This document shows, one piece after another, positions 13,413-24,000 of a stretch of 29,867 bases of DNA. Source of the stretch: DATMRF01 sp035566435 (GTDB lineage: Bacteria > Verrucomicrobiota > Verrucomicrobiia > Limisphaerales > UBA8199); NCBI GenBank assembly GCA_035566435.1, contig DATMRF010000094.1, positions 1-29,867 on the forward strand, written 5' to 3'. The position numbers and the translations under genes were made by a program. The notes beneath the pieces are model-generated. The model worked only from the letters and a program-made list of their open reading frames with translations. It searched no databases and was not told where the DNA came from. The stretch's first letter is position 1, and every line of letters starts with the position of its first letter.

Positions 13413-15980
13413 TCAAGAGCGAAAGAACGCGGTGTGCGAGTTGTTCGAACATCGCGCCCGCTCGGACAGGGGCGCCTGCAGACGGCAAAGCATTTCGCGC
13501 AGCTCGTGGGACCGCGGGGGTTTGCTCAGCACTCCGTCAACCTCGGCCGGTTGTCCGCCCTCTTCCCGCATCAACGCGCCCCAGCCAGTCAGAATAATCA
13601 CCGGTGTCGTCGGTGATTCCTGCTTGACCAGGCCGGCGACCTGGCGACCGTCCACATAGGGCATGCCTAGATCGGTGATCACCACGTCGAAAGGTTCTCC
13701 CCGTGCCAGGGCGGAGCGGAAAGCTCCCAGGCCGGCCTCCCCGCCGTCGCTCACCTCAACCGAGTGTCCATCGGACTCCAACAATTCCATGAGCAATTCC
13801 CGCAACAACGGCTCGTCGTCAATGTAGAGGATGCGTCGCGGCTCCGGCACCGGGCCATCGCCGGTTCTGCTGGTCGCCGTGTCGGAGGCAGGTCTTAACG
13901 GGAACACGAGCCTGAAAGTCGTGCCGCGGCCGGGTTCGCTGTCGATCTCAATGTTGCCGTAGTGGCGTTCCACCACTCCATACACCATGGCGAGGCCCAG
14001 CCCTGTGCCCCGTTTTCCCTTCGTCGAGAAGAAAGGCTCCAGGCAGCGTTTGCGGGTTTCTTCGTTCATGCCGATGCCCGTGTCGCTCACCTCGAGCACG
14101 ACGTGAGTCGGCGGCGCCTCTGCGGGTGGGTTCAGGCCACAAGCCCTGGCGCGCGTGCGGATGCTGATGACGCCGCCATTGGGCAAAGCGTCCACGGCGT
14201 TCAACACCAGGTTCGTGAGCGCCTCCCTCAGCTCACTCTCAATTCCCGCCATCTCCGGCAGCGCCGAATCGAACTCCGTCCGTACCTCCACCGTCGTGCC
14301 CTTCGATTGCGGGATATCGCGCCACCGCGGGCGCGTCATATCGACCACCTGCTGCGCCAGTTGGTTCAGGTTCAGCGGCTCGGTTGTCACCCGCTCGTCC
14401 CGCTTGCGGTAAAAGTCGCGCAGCCGCGCGACGATGTGCGCGATGTCCTTGCCGGCCGTGCCGATGTGTTGCAAATACTTCCGTCCGCCCGCGCTCAAAC
14501 CGTGCTCGCCCCTCAACAGGAGGTCCGCAAATCCAACAACCGGCGACAGCGCGTTGTTGATGTCGTGCGCGACGCCGCTGGCCATCTGTCCCAAAGCGTT
14601 TAACCGCTCCTGCTGCATCACCGCCTGCTGCGTCTCGCGCAGATCGTTATAGGCCTTCTCCAGCTCCGCGTAGAGTTTCGCCTGATGCGCCGCCAAGGCC
14701 ACATGCTCGCCCAGCATTCGCAAAAACTCCGATTCCGCGCTGCTGAAGCTGCCCGGTTTTGAGCGAGCGGAGAGCATCACCCCGAAAAGGTTGCGCTCAA
14801 CCAGGAGCGGGACCGCGACCACGCACCGCAACCCCGCCTCCGCAAACCTCGACGCCAGCCCGGGAGGGCCGCTCTGCGTGTCGGCCAGGTACACCGTCTG
14901 GCCCTGCGCGCACAGTGCGAGCCCCGTCTCGGCAAACCCCAGCGCCAAACCCTCGCGCAGGTCCAGGCGCGCGCTCAAGAGCGGGTTCTTCATGCGCACC
15001 GCCGAGACCGTCAGCTTTTCCGTCTGCGGCTCCAGCAAACCGACGGCGCCGAAATCCAGTCCGAAATGCTCCTCCAACTGGCGCAAGACCACGTTCAGGA
15101 TGCTCTCCAACCCCTGGCGTTCCGAGATAATCTGCGTAATCCGGTTCAGCAGACTGGTCCGCATCAATTGCTGCTTCACGGCCGACTCCGCCCGTTGACG
15201 CTCCGCGATCTCCGCCCGCAGATCTTTCGTTCGCTCCTCGACCCGCTTCTCCAGCTTGTCGTGCGCTTCCTGCAACGCCCCATCGCGCTGCTGAATCTGG
15301 TCCAGCATCAGATTGAACCCGTCGATCAATTGCCCCAGCTCGTCGTTTCCGTGGCGGGTTGCGCGTACCGAATAATTTTTGCTCGCCGAGACCTCCTTGG
15401 CCGTCGCCGCGAGATGGAACACCGGGCGCGAGATGATCCGTTGCAGGAACCACGAAAAGATCGAGGTGATGGCCGCGGACGCCAGCATCATCAGCAGCAC
15501 GATCGACGCATACTCCTGCAGCCGCTCGTTCATCTCCTTCAGGTCCGACCTCAAATACAAAGTTCCCAGCACTTCACCCCGCAGCCGGATCTCGTGGAAC
15601 AGAACGAAGTGGTCTCCTTCGAACCGCGCGCCTTCGCGTTCCGGCCATTGAGGTGGCCGCTCGCGAGCTGACACCGCCGCCGGGTAGCTGGACAACAGGT
15701 GCCCCTGCTTGTAAAGCGCCGCCGACTGGATATGCTTCTTGGCCTTGAGGGCGGCCAGGATCTCCTGGGCCACATCCTTGTCCTCGTACGACAGGGCCGC
15801 AGTGCTCTGGTTTCCAATGATCTCCGCAAGCGTCGAAAGGTCACCCTGCATCGTCTTGCGGTAGGCAATCATCTCGTAGGTCACAAATCCTGCCGAGACC
15901 AACAGCAAGGCGACCATGCTCGCCGTCATGATCAACAGCGTCAGCTTGCGCCGGAGGGGCATGTCCTGAAAATGAACCAT
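13413..15980 (-). CDS. CHASE8-HAMP-GAF hybrid sensor histidine kinase with receiver domain
   Basis: This 855-aa membrane kinase reads in order: TM1 (about 12-36), a periplasmic CHASE8 sensor (about 44-150, with LAEIIGNQSTAALSYEDK and QEILAALKAKKHIQSAALY), TM2 (159-179), HAMP (180-232), a coiled coil (228-275), GAF (290-435), HisKA with phospho-acceptor His472 (GVAHDINNALSP), an HATPase domain with N594, DTGIGM, FFSTK and GTGLGL, and a receiver with D721/D722, phospho-Asp770, T798 and K820. There is no output domain, so the phosphate must pass on to another partner or the receiver tunes the kinase. CHASE8 is the domain through which YfiR holds the diguanylate cyclase YfiN in check, and a YfiR-type gene lies nearby. 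The lipoprotein gene follows. An alternative start is Met7. Confidence 0.93.
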   Translation of the reverse strand: MVHFQDMPLRRKLTLLIMTASMVALLLVSAGFVTYEMIAYRKTMQGDLSTLAEIIGNQSTAALSYEDKDVAQEILAALKAKKHIQSAALYKQGHLLSSYPAAVSARERPPQWPEREGARFEGDHFVLFHEIRLRGEVLGTLYLRSDLKEMNERLQEYASIVLLMMLASAAITSIFSWFLQRIISRPVFHLAATAKEVSASKNYSVRATRHGNDELGQLIDGFNLMLDQIQQRDGALQEAHDKLEKRVEERTKDLRAEIAERQRAESAVKQQLMRTSLLNRITQIISERQGLESILNVVLRQLEEHFGLDFGAVGLLEPQTEKLTVSAVRMKNPLLSARLDLREGLALGFAETGLALCAQGQTVYLADTQSGPPGLASRFAEAGLRCVVAVPLLVERNLFGVMLSARSKPGSFSSAESEFLRMLGEHVALAAHQAKLYAELEKAYNDLRETQQAVMQQERLNALGQMASGVAHDINNALSPVVGFADLLLRGEHGLSAGGRKYLQHIGTAGKDIAHIVARLRDFYRKRDERVTTEPLNLNQLAQQVVDMTRPRWRDIPQSKGTTVEVRTEFDSALPEMAGIESELREALTNLVLNAVDALPNGGVISIRTRARACGLNPPAEAPPTHVVLEVSDTGIGMNEETRKRCLEPFFSTKGKRGTGLGLAMVYGVVERHYGNIEIDSEPGRGTTFRLVFPLRPASDTATSRTGDGPVPEPRRILYIDDEPLLRELLMELLESDGHSVEVSDGGEAGLGAFRSALARGEPFDVVITDLGMPYVDGRQVAGLVKQESPTTPVIILTGWGALMREEGGQPAEVDGVLSKPPRSHELREMLCRLQAPLSERARCSNNSHTAFFRS

Positions 15981-16304
15981 AACGTCCAGCTTCAGGGCAG
16001 TTTTTGCCGATTCGGCGCTGGAAGCCCGTTGCCGAGGCCTGCTTCGAACTTTTCTTTACGGGACACCGGAAAGGGTAAAGCCAGTCCTGTTCCAATCGCA
16101 GAGCTGAAAAGGGGAGGCCAAGCCGAAAAAAGGCGGTCAGGCGGGGAGGGCATCGAGGGCGAAAAGAAGAGGCCGATCCGGCCGGTTGCGGGCGAATGTC
16201 GCATTATCCAAAGGCTTTCCCAATCCAACGGCCGTAACGCAAATTCTCAATCTAGCAAGTCCAAAGCTTCTTGTTGTGCAACCAATGCGGCTTGAAGCGG
16301 GTGG
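15981..16304. other. Intergenic region upstream of the kinase gene
   Basis: These 324 bp between the Ig-repeat gene and the kinase gene hold no reading frame I can support. The kinase may have its own promoter here, but no promoter or terminator is clear enough to name. Confidence 0.5.
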
Positions 16305-18197
16305 CTATTGAACCACTGCGCGATAAAACCTGATGGGATTGCTTGCGGCTGCAGTATCCGTAAAAACAATGCTCCCAGCGGCGGCAACATCCGTAAGAAC
16401 ATTGGTCCCGGCTGCGGCAACGTTGGTGGTGATGGGGGTCCAGGTCTGGAAGTCGCTCGAGGCCTGGATGACGTACGTGAGTCCAGCCGGAACGGACAAC
16501 TGGAAAGTAAAGCCATTGGAACTCATGGCCGAACCGGAGGCGACGGACAGAGTAACAGTGGGAGGAGCGACTGCGAGGCTCGCCACAACGCTGCTAACCG
16601 CCCCGGCGCTGTTGGTGACCAGCACAGAGTAGCCGCCAGCTTGAGCGGTCTGAACGTTGGTGAACGTGAGCGCTGAGTCGGTGGCGCCCGGCAGGGGCAA
16701 GCCGTTGAAGTTCCACTGATAGCCCAGCGGCGCTGTGCCGCTGGCGACGACCGAGAAAGAGGCCTGTTGCCCCTGAACCACGCTCTGGCTCTGAGGCGGG
16801 GTCGCGATGGTTGGTGGCACGAGGACGGTCAACGTCGCGACCGCGCTTGTCGCTGAACCTGCAGGGTTCGACACCACCACGGTGTAGTTGCCCGCTTTAT
16901 TTGGCTGAGCGCCGCTGACTGTGAGCGTTGGATTGTTGTTCCCCAACCATATGCCGTTGAAAAACCACTGATAAGTGAATGGCGCCGTGCCACTCGCCCC
17001 GACGGAGAACGAAGCTTTCTGGCTCTGTATCACTACCTGGCTCTGCGGCTGGTTCGTGATCGCCGGGGGAATAATGACGGTCAGCGTGGCCGCCTGGCTG
17101 GTCGCCGACCCGGCGGTGTTGGTCACCAGCACCGAGTAGCCGCCGGCTTGATCGGCCTGTACATTGGTGAGGGTCAATGTCGTAGCGGTGGCGCCGGGCA
17201 GGGCCGAACCGTTGAAGGTCCACTGATAACCGACTGGGGCTGTGCCGCTCGCTGCGACGTAGAACGAAGCGTTTTGGCCCAGCACGACGCTCTGGCTCTG
17301 AGGCTGAGTCGTGATCGCCGGGGGAATAATGACGGTCAACGTGGCCGCCTGGCTGATCACCGACCCGGCGCTGTTGGTCACCAGCACCGAATAGCCGCCG
17401 GCTTGAGTCGGTTGAACATTGGTGAGCATCAGCGCTGAGGCAGAGGCACCGCTCAGGACCGAGCCGTTGAAGCTCCACTGATAATGGAACGGCGCTGTGC
17501 CGCTGGCAACGACAGAGAACGAAGCGTGTTGGCCTTGTACCACGCTCTGGCTTTGGGGCTGGGTCGCGATTCCCGCCGGCACCAGGACCGTCAAAGTTGC
17601 GACAGCGCTGGTGATTGAACCCATGGAATTCGCCATCACTGCTGTGTAAGCCCCAGCTTGATTCGTGGTAACGCCGAGCAGCGAGAGGGTTGCACTCGTG
17701 CCGGTTGCGCCCACTGACACGCCGTTGAGGAACCATTGATAGCTAAGCGGCCCGGTGCCGCTCGCTACGACAGAGAATGCGGCATTTTGACCCTGGACCG
17801 CCGTCTGGCTTTGCGGCTGCGTAATGATCCCGGGCGGAGCATCAACGTTCAGGGTGGCGTTGTCGCTCAGCACCCAACCTCCCGCGTTGCTTACCTTCAC
17901 GTAGTAGTTGCCCGCACTTGAGCCCAGGACACTAAGAATTGTGTAACTGCTCGAAGTCGCACCGGAGATAGCCGAGCCATCCTTGTACCACTGATAATAC
18001 ATCGTGGTTCCGCTGGAAGCTGACACAGAAAAGGACACAATGCCCAACAAAAAGGCAGTTTGACTCACAGGTTGGACGATGATGACTGGAGGGGGACCGC
18101 CAGCCAAACAGGTTCCTGGCAAAAGGAGGCCGGACAGAACCAGGCAGCTAACCATCTTTTGCAACCAACCGGCAAAAATTGACTTGTTTCTCATCAC
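16305..18197 (-). CDS. Secreted protein with six Ig-like domains
   Basis: This 630-aa protein has a signal peptide (CLVLSGLLLPGTCLAGG, cleavage near 33) and six Ig-like modules of about 85 residues. Each opens with a P-x-I-x-x-Q-P-x-S-Q motif and contains YQW followed by a G-[YN]-Y-x-V-x-V-x-N-x-x-G strand (or a close variant such as AYTAVMAN). The C-terminal tail (about 550-630) contains VIQASSDFQTWTPITTN and ends FYRAVVQ; a tail of this type recurs at the end of the delta-60 protein in this window. Such proteins are exported and thought to act in adhesion or matrix binding; no catalytic domain is present. Modules 3, 4 and 6 are most alike, a sign of recent duplication. The gene follows the TonB receptor by 37 bp on the same strand, so the two are probably co-transcribed. 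Confidence 0.88.
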   Translation of the reverse strand: MMRNKSIFAGWLQKMVSCLVLSGLLLPGTCLAGGPPPVIIVQPVSQTAFLLGIVSFSVSASSGTTMYYQWYKDGSAISGATSSSYTILSVLGSSAGNYYVKVSNAGGWVLSDNATLNVDAPPGIITQPQSQTAVQGQNAAFSVVASGTGPLSYQWFLNGVSVGATGTSATLSLLGVTTNQAGAYTAVMANSMGSITSAVATLTVLVPAGIATQPQSQSVVQGQHASFSVVASGTAPFHYQWSFNGSVLSGASASALMLTNVQPTQAGGYSVLVTNSAGSVISQAATLTVIIPPAITTQPQSQSVVLGQNASFYVAASGTAPVGYQWTFNGSALPGATATTLTLTNVQADQAGGYSVLVTNTAGSATSQAATLTVIIPPAITNQPQSQVVIQSQKASFSVGASGTAPFTYQWFFNGIWLGNNNPTLTVSGAQPNKAGNYTVVVSNPAGSATSAVATLTVLVPPTIATPPQSQSVVQGQQASFSVVASGTAPLGYQWNFNGLPLPGATDSALTFTNVQTAQAGGYSVLVTNSAGAVSSVVASLAVAPPTVTLSVASGSAMSSNGFTFQLSVPAGLTYVIQASSDFQTWTPITTNVAAAGTNVLTDVAAAGSIVFTDTAAASNPIRFYRAVVQ

Positions 18198-18234
18198 TAC
18201 TGCCCAGAATCCAGAGCAGCCTCCGTGCCATTGT

Positions 18235-20361
18235 CTAGAAACGGTACGTCAATTTGACGCGGAAAGTGCGCCCGTCCTGCTCGATAACGTCCTGCACGTG
18301 AAACTGAGAAGCCGGGTCCAAGTAGTGTCGATCCAGCAGGTTGTAAACGCTCGCTGAGAATTCGAGGTTCTTGATGAGCTTTTGGGTGAACAGGGTCAGG
18401 TTGATGACCCCAAAACCTCCGGCCTGCTCGCCCCGGACAGTCAGCGGTTGGCCGAACGGGTCGGTGGTGTTGTGGAGGCTTCGGCGGTTGCTGGTGTAAT
18501 CGAATTCCAGGCCGGCAAAGACTTTGTCCCGGACGAGCGGCACACTCACATTCAGTTTGACGAGGTGGTTGGGGGAATCCGGCATGTCCCAGCCGACCGA
18601 CGAGTTCCTGGTATCCTGGAACGAATAGCTGGCCCGGCTGCGAATCCCGCCGGCCCAGTTTCCCTCCAGGGCAAGCTCGAGGCCTTTGGTGTCGGCGTTA
18701 AAGTTGGTGAAGCTGCCGCTGCTAAAGACAAGCAAATCGTCCATTTGATTGTAAAAGCCGGAGAGGGAGGACCGCAAATGGGGTCCGATTTCCTGCTCAT
18801 ACACCAATTCATAACCAGTGATATCTTCCGGCTGGAGGGCATGGTCCGAGGTAGTAATTTCGTAAAAACTGGGCGCGCGAAAGGCTGTGCCGTAAATAGC
18901 TTTGAGGGTGGAGGTGGTGTACGGGTGGAAGATCAGGGCCAGGCGCGGGTTGATCGAGGGACTGAAATCGCTGTATTGATCATAACGCACGCCGCCGGTG
19001 AGATGGAGATTGGTGAGCACGACGAAATCACCTTGCGCATAGAGCCCGTAGGTTTGGCGGTTCGCGCGGTTGTGGGAGCCCGCGCCCGGGCTGTTCTCGA
19101 CGATCACCCGGGAATCCTGCAGGAAGTCGTCCCGGTATTCTGCGCCCAGGGTGAGGTCGTGCCGGTCCCATAAGCGTTTGTTGAGCTGGAGCTCGGCGCC
19201 CCACCATTCGCCGAGGTCCTTTTCCGATGAAAAGCTGCTGAAGACCACGTTGGTGCCGGCCAGGAGCGATTGCGGAAAGCCGATCTTGTGGCTGTAACTG
19301 TCGTAATACACCTGCGCGGTCACATCGACGACGTCCGGAAAACTGTGCGCGAATTTCAACTCGGAATAGCCCCGCTCATCGACGGTGCGCAAGCGCGGAT
19401 CGTTGAAGGTCGTCAGGTTAAACTGGGCGGTTGGGTTTACTTTTTCCCGGCGGTTAAAGGCGCCCTCCAAAGTCAGGTCACCGTAGCTCAGGGAACCGAA
19501 ACCGCTCCCGAACTTGTCGCCATCCATGTCTTGCGCGATGCCGTTATTCCGGGCCGGCGTATTGAATTCCTTGTAGAAAAGCCGTTCCTGGCCGGCGCTA
19601 TCGTAATAAGTCCCGGAGAACAGCATTTGGAAACCGTTGTCGAAGAGTTTGCCATAACTCGCCCGGGCATGGTAGGCGTCGAACGATCCGTAATCGCCGG
19701 AGACCTCGAAGCCGTTTAACTGTTTGCCCTGGCGGGTAATCACGTTGATGACACCGAAGAAAGCGTTGTTGCCGTAGATGGCCGAGCCCGGGCCGCGAAT
19801 GACTTCCACCCGGTCAATCAGATCCGGATCCAGGATGAAGTCCGTCCCAATGGCCGCGCCGTCATTGAAGTTGTTGTTAACGCGGTGACCGTCCACCAGC
19901 AGCAGGATCCGGTCGTTGAAATCTCCCAGGTTGATGCCCCGGGCGCCCAGGAATGCGTAGTTGCGGTCGTACGAGAGGTAGAAACCCTGGGCGCTTGCCA
20001 GGACATCCCCCAGCGTTCGATAGCCGTACTTTTTGACTTCGTCGGAAGTAACGATCGTAACCGAAGACGGGGCGTCGATCGTTTTTTGCTCGAACCGCGA
20101 CGCGCCGTACACGACGCGCACGTCGATGTTCATCAGGCTTTCCAGCGGGAGTGCGGTCAGGTCCACCGAGTTTGTTTGCGCGTTGAGCTCCGGCGGCAGC
20201 GCGCCGAGCGCGACTGCAACGGCGAGCATTTGGAGGAAATGGGATGTGGGCAAGGCGCAGCGAGTCGCGCCCGCGGACGCGGGGCGGCAAAGGCAAGCGA
20301 ATGCTTTCCGCGCTGAAACAATCATGCCGGTAAGGGCCGTTTCGAGCAATTTGCGAGCCAC
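18235..20361 (-). CDS. TonB-dependent outer-membrane receptor
   Basis: This 708-aa protein has a signal region ending near LPPELNAQT, then a short DLTALPLESLMNIDV segment seen in receptors of the VspR/colicin-I-like group. A plug domain follows (about 85-205, with PSSVTIVTSDEVKKYGYRTL and RVEVIRGPGSAIYGNNAFFG), then a beta-barrel made of many alternating strands and ending in the aromatic LTYRF expected for outer-membrane insertion. These proteins import siderophores, vitamins or sugars using TonB energy, or act as signal receptors; the ligand is unknown. It is divergent from the YfiR-type gene across an 84-bp to 122-bp gap. In other bacteria receptors of this group often sit beside YfiR-type genes and sensor kinases or cyclases, as here. 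An alternative start at Met13 would shorten the leader. Confidence 0.93.
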   Translation of the reverse strand: MARKLLETALTGMIVSARKAFACLCRPASAGATRCALPTSHFLQMLAVAVALGALPPELNAQTNSVDLTALPLESLMNIDVRVVYGASRFEQKTIDAPSSVTIVTSDEVKKYGYRTLGDVLASAQGFYLSYDRNYAFLGARGINLGDFNDRILLLVDGHRVNNNFNDGAAIGTDFILDPDLIDRVEVIRGPGSAIYGNNAFFGVINVITRQGKQLNGFEVSGDYGSFDAYHARASYGKLFDNGFQMLFSGTYYDSAGQERLFYKEFNTPARNNGIAQDMDGDKFGSGFGSLSYGDLTLEGAFNRREKVNPTAQFNLTTFNDPRLRTVDERGYSELKFAHSFPDVVDVTAQVYYDSYSHKIGFPQSLLAGTNVVFSSFSSEKDLGEWWGAELQLNKRLWDRHDLTLGAEYRDDFLQDSRVIVENSPGAGSHNRANRQTYGLYAQGDFVVLTNLHLTGGVRYDQYSDFSPSINPRLALIFHPYTTSTLKAIYGTAFRAPSFYEITTSDHALQPEDITGYELVYEQEIGPHLRSSLSGFYNQMDDLLVFSSGSFTNFNADTKGLELALEGNWAGGIRSRASYSFQDTRNSSVGWDMPDSPNHLVKLNVSVPLVRDKVFAGLEFDYTSNRRSLHNTTDPFGQPLTVRGEQAGGFGVINLTLFTQKLIKNLEFSASVYNLLDRHYLDPASQFHVQDVIEQDGRTFRVKLTYRF

Positions 20362-20483
20362 GTTATCCGATGTCCAAAGTCCAGTCTATGCAAACTTTGC
20401 CTTGTGTTTTGAATAAGATTGGGTGGAAATGACTGCAACGACCCGTGGGGCGAAGCTGGCTCCTTGACTGCTTTCAACAGTTT

Positions 20484-21038
20484 ATGCGTTCTCGGGCGAC
20501 GTCGCTCTTAGGCCTGGTCCTGATTCTGATCTTGCCGCCACTGGCCGGCGAGGATGGACGCGCGCAGGAGTTCCGGCCGACCGAGTACCAGGTCAAGGCG
20601 GCGTTTCTGTTCAATTTCGCCAAATTCGTGGAATGGCCCCCGGACGCTTTTGCTTCGAAGACGGCACCGCTGGTGATTGGCATTCTGGGCGAAAACCCAT
20701 TCCACGAAGACCTCGCGCGAACGATTCAGAACAAAACCATCGATAATCACCCGCTGGAAATCACTGAGTTTCGGTCGCTGGCCCAGGCGACGAATTGCCA
20801 CATGCTTTTCATTAGCACCTCGGAGAAGGAACGATTGCCGGAGATTCTCAAGAGCCTCAAGGGGACCAGCGTCCTGACCGTGGGCGAGACGGACCGTTTT
20901 ATCGCGGCCGGCGGCATGGTCAATTTCGTGCTCCAGGGGACCAAGATTCGGTTCCAGATCAACCGGGAGGCCGCCACCAGCGCAGGCTTGAAAATTAGTT
21001 CCAAGCTGATGAGCCTCGCGTTGCCTCCAGGGGGCTAA
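20484..21038 (+). CDS. YfiR-family periplasmic protein (DUF4154)
   Basis: This 184-aa protein starts with a signal peptide (MRSRATSLLGLVLILILPP, mature end near AQEF). It carries the family hallmark YQVKAAFLFNFAKFVEWP at the start of the mature chain and the later VLTVGETDRFIAAGGMVNFV and IRFQINREAA strands. In Pseudomonas YfiR is a soluble periplasmic repressor that binds the CHASE8 domain of the cyclase YfiN. The mature protein here seems to have only one cysteine (NCHML), so the disulfides described for Pseudomonas YfiR cannot form. I chose the ATG at 20484; one at 20445 would add 13 residues before the signal peptide. Its stop lies 7 bp from the end of the convergent delta-60 gene. Confidence 0.9.
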   Translation: MRSRATSLLGLVLILILPPLAGEDGRAQEFRPTEYQVKAAFLFNFAKFVEWPPDAFASKTAPLVIGILGENPFHEDLARTIQNKTIDNHPLEITEFRSLAQATNCHMLFISTSEKERLPEILKSLKGTSVLTVGETDRFIAAGGMVNFVLQGTKIRFQINREAATSAGLKISSKLMSLALPPGG

Positions 21039-21045
21039 GCCGTAG

Positions 21046-24000
21046 CTATTGCAGCCGAAGGCGGTAGTAGCGTTGCGGGGAGGGCACGTTCGTCGGGTCG
21101 GTGACATAAAAGGTCGAGGTGGAAAGAATGTTGGTCGAGAGTGCAGTCCAGGTCTGGAGATCAGTGGAGGCTTCAACCACGATGGTTTCACCGGAGGCTG
21201 CGCTGATGTTGAAGCCGAATTGATTGGAATGGAAGCCGAAGAAGGGATCGTTAACGACGATGCCAGGCGGGGCAGCGAGCTGCGCGAGGCTTTCGACGTA
21301 CCAGCCCGAACCCTGGTAGCGCCCGCCAACGGTATAGCCACGCGCGCGCACGAAGGGCTTGCCGGACAACGGCAGGCCGGCCAATTGCCAACCGCCGGAA
21401 ACGCGGGAGCCGGCCATCGCCGCGGTCCAATTCGTCCCGTCGGCGGAGGTTTCGAAGGTTGAGTAGGAAATCTCCGGACTGGAACCGGCGCGCCGCCAGG
21501 TGATGGTGGATCCATTGAACGAGAGGCTTTGCGACGCGGTGTCCGGGTTGATAATTCGGGCGATGTTGGTGCGCGCGAGCCCATTGACGGTGCTGAACTG
21601 CCCGCCCACGAGGATGGCGCCGTCGCTTTGAATCGCGAGCGCATTGACGGTGCCGTTCACGGGTGGGAAGAAGTATGGATCGATCGTACCGTCGGCGTTG
21701 AGACGGGCGAAGCGGCTGCGCGGAGGCGTGGGGCCGCCATAAAACGTAGGGAAGGCGCCTCCGATAACTATTTTACCATCGGCTTGGAGGCCGAGAGAAT
21801 TGACCTGTTCCACGAGAGGGGGGATGAAATTGGTGTCCCGTGTGCCGTTTCCATTCAGGCGAAGCAGGGAGAAGGGGCCGTCGACAAGGATTTTGCCGTC
21901 TGGTTGAACGAGCAGAGAGTAAACGGCCTCTCCCACGGAGGCGTTGAAGTTAGTGTCCAGCGAGCCATCACTGTGGAAACGGCCGATTTGAGGACGATAG
22001 ACACCATTGAGAAGGCTGAACGCTCCACCGGCCAGGATTGAGCCATCCGCCTGCAGCCCAAGAGAATAAACAGTGCTGTTGGCGCCGGCGAGGAATGTGG
22101 CGTCAAGCGTGCCGTCCGGATTGAGTCGAGCCAGGTTCGTCCGTATCGCCGGTGTGCCGATGCTAAAACCTCCGCCGAGAAGGATTTTCCCATCGGACTG
22201 CACGGCCAGGCAGTTGAGCGGTCCGGAAAGCAACGGCGCCGCGTTGGTGAAGTCGGTGTCGACGGAGCCGTCGCTGTTCACCCGCCATAAGTAGTGCGTG
22301 TGATCCTCCGGCATGCCGCTGACAAGAACTTTGCCATCGGTCTGAATCGCCAGGCAGTTGACCGCGCTGTTGGAAATGACCCCACCGAACGTTGAGTCGA
22401 GTGAACCATCCGGATCGTACCGAATCGGATTGTTAGTGAGGATTTGGCCGGTCGATGAACCGAGTAGAATCTTCCCATCCGCTTGCACGGCCATAGCGGT
22501 AACGACCCCCGTCCTTGGGGCGAAGGTGTCCGGAAGGGCGGCGTTGATAGTCAGGGAAACGATGCTGCTGGTTCGACTGCCATATACGTTGGTGATGATG
22601 GCGAAGTAGTTCGCGGCGTCCCCTGGCTGGACATTGGTGAAGGTGAGCGACGGGGAGGTCGCTCCGGCGAGCGCTGCCCCTGCCTTGTACCATTGGTAAC
22701 TCAGCGGCAGAGTGCCGGTCGCGCCGACAAAGAAATTCACGGTTTGGCCCGCATTGGTAACGATGGAAACAGGCTGAGTGCCCAGGTATGGATCTGTGAC
22801 GTTCAGGACCGAGACCTGGCTGGTGACGTTACCCCAGGGGTTGCTGGCCACGAGCTGGTATTGGCCGACATCGGCGGCGAGGACGTTGGTCAGGGTCATG
22901 GACGGGCTCTGGGCGCCGTAACCCTTGGCGGGAGTGAAGTTGGTTCCATTCTTGAGCCATTGATAGGTCAGCCCTGGCCCGATGACTGAGGCGCTAAAGG
23001 TAACTGGAAAGCCAGCGTTCCTGTTGAAGAAAGCGGGTGGTTGGCCGGTGATGATTGGCCAGCCGGCGAGCTGTTCATCGAACCAATTCCCGCCCGCGAC
23101 ATACCCTCGAGCGCGGACTAGGGCCGGAGCGGACGGCAGCGACAGCCCGGTGCATTTCCATCCACCTCCTGTGCGAACTCCGTTGGGCTGGGACAGCCAA
23201 TCGACGCCATTGGTCGTAACCTCAAAAGTCACAAACCACACCTCGGGCGCAGTACCGCTGCGGGTCCAGGTAGCGCTCGAATTGTCAAAACCGAGGTCAT
23301 CGGTGGCGGGGTCGGTGTTAAACAATCGTCCGAGCTTTGCCGGCGACCCAAAGACCAGGCGGCCATTGGGCTGGAGAGCGAGCGAATCGATCGGGCCAAC
23401 GACAGGATTGAAATTCGTATCGGTCGAACCGTCCGGAAATAATCGCCCGAGATTGCTGCAGGCTACTCCACCCAGAGTGTCAAAAGTGCCCCCGACAAAG
23501 ATTTTTCCGTCCGTTTGCAGCGCCAGCGCATTAACACCCGGAGAAGTGGCTTGCGTAAGAACGGGGTTAAAGTTGGTGTCGAGTGAACCGTCGGCATTCA
23601 ATCGGCGGCAATAATTGACCCCTGGCGGCGTGTTCAAATAATCGCCGCCAATGACCATTTTACCGTCGGGTTGCACCAGGAGCACGTTCGGGATTCCCGC
23701 AGTCGCGGCGGTAAACAAGGGGTCGAGGGTGCCGTCGGAATTGAGACGCGCCAGATTGGTCTGAGCGGCCCCGGCGATACTGGTAAAGCCGCCACCCACC
23801 AGGATTTTCCCGTCCGGTTGGAGCGCGAGGGAATAGACGCTGCCGTTGGCGGAGGGGTTGAAGTTGGCATCGACGGAGTTATCCGGATTCAGTCGCGCGA
23901 GGTAGTTGCGGCCCACGCCGCCGATGGAGGTGAAATCGCCCCCGGCAATGACCTTGCCATCTGGCTGAACGGCAATCGCACGCGTCGGAGCATTGGGCCA

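Noticed and set aside
16200..16260. A sigma-70 promoter for the kinase gene
   Set aside because: TTGGAT and GATAAT can be picked out on the minus strand but their spacing is about 14 bp, too short for a confident call.
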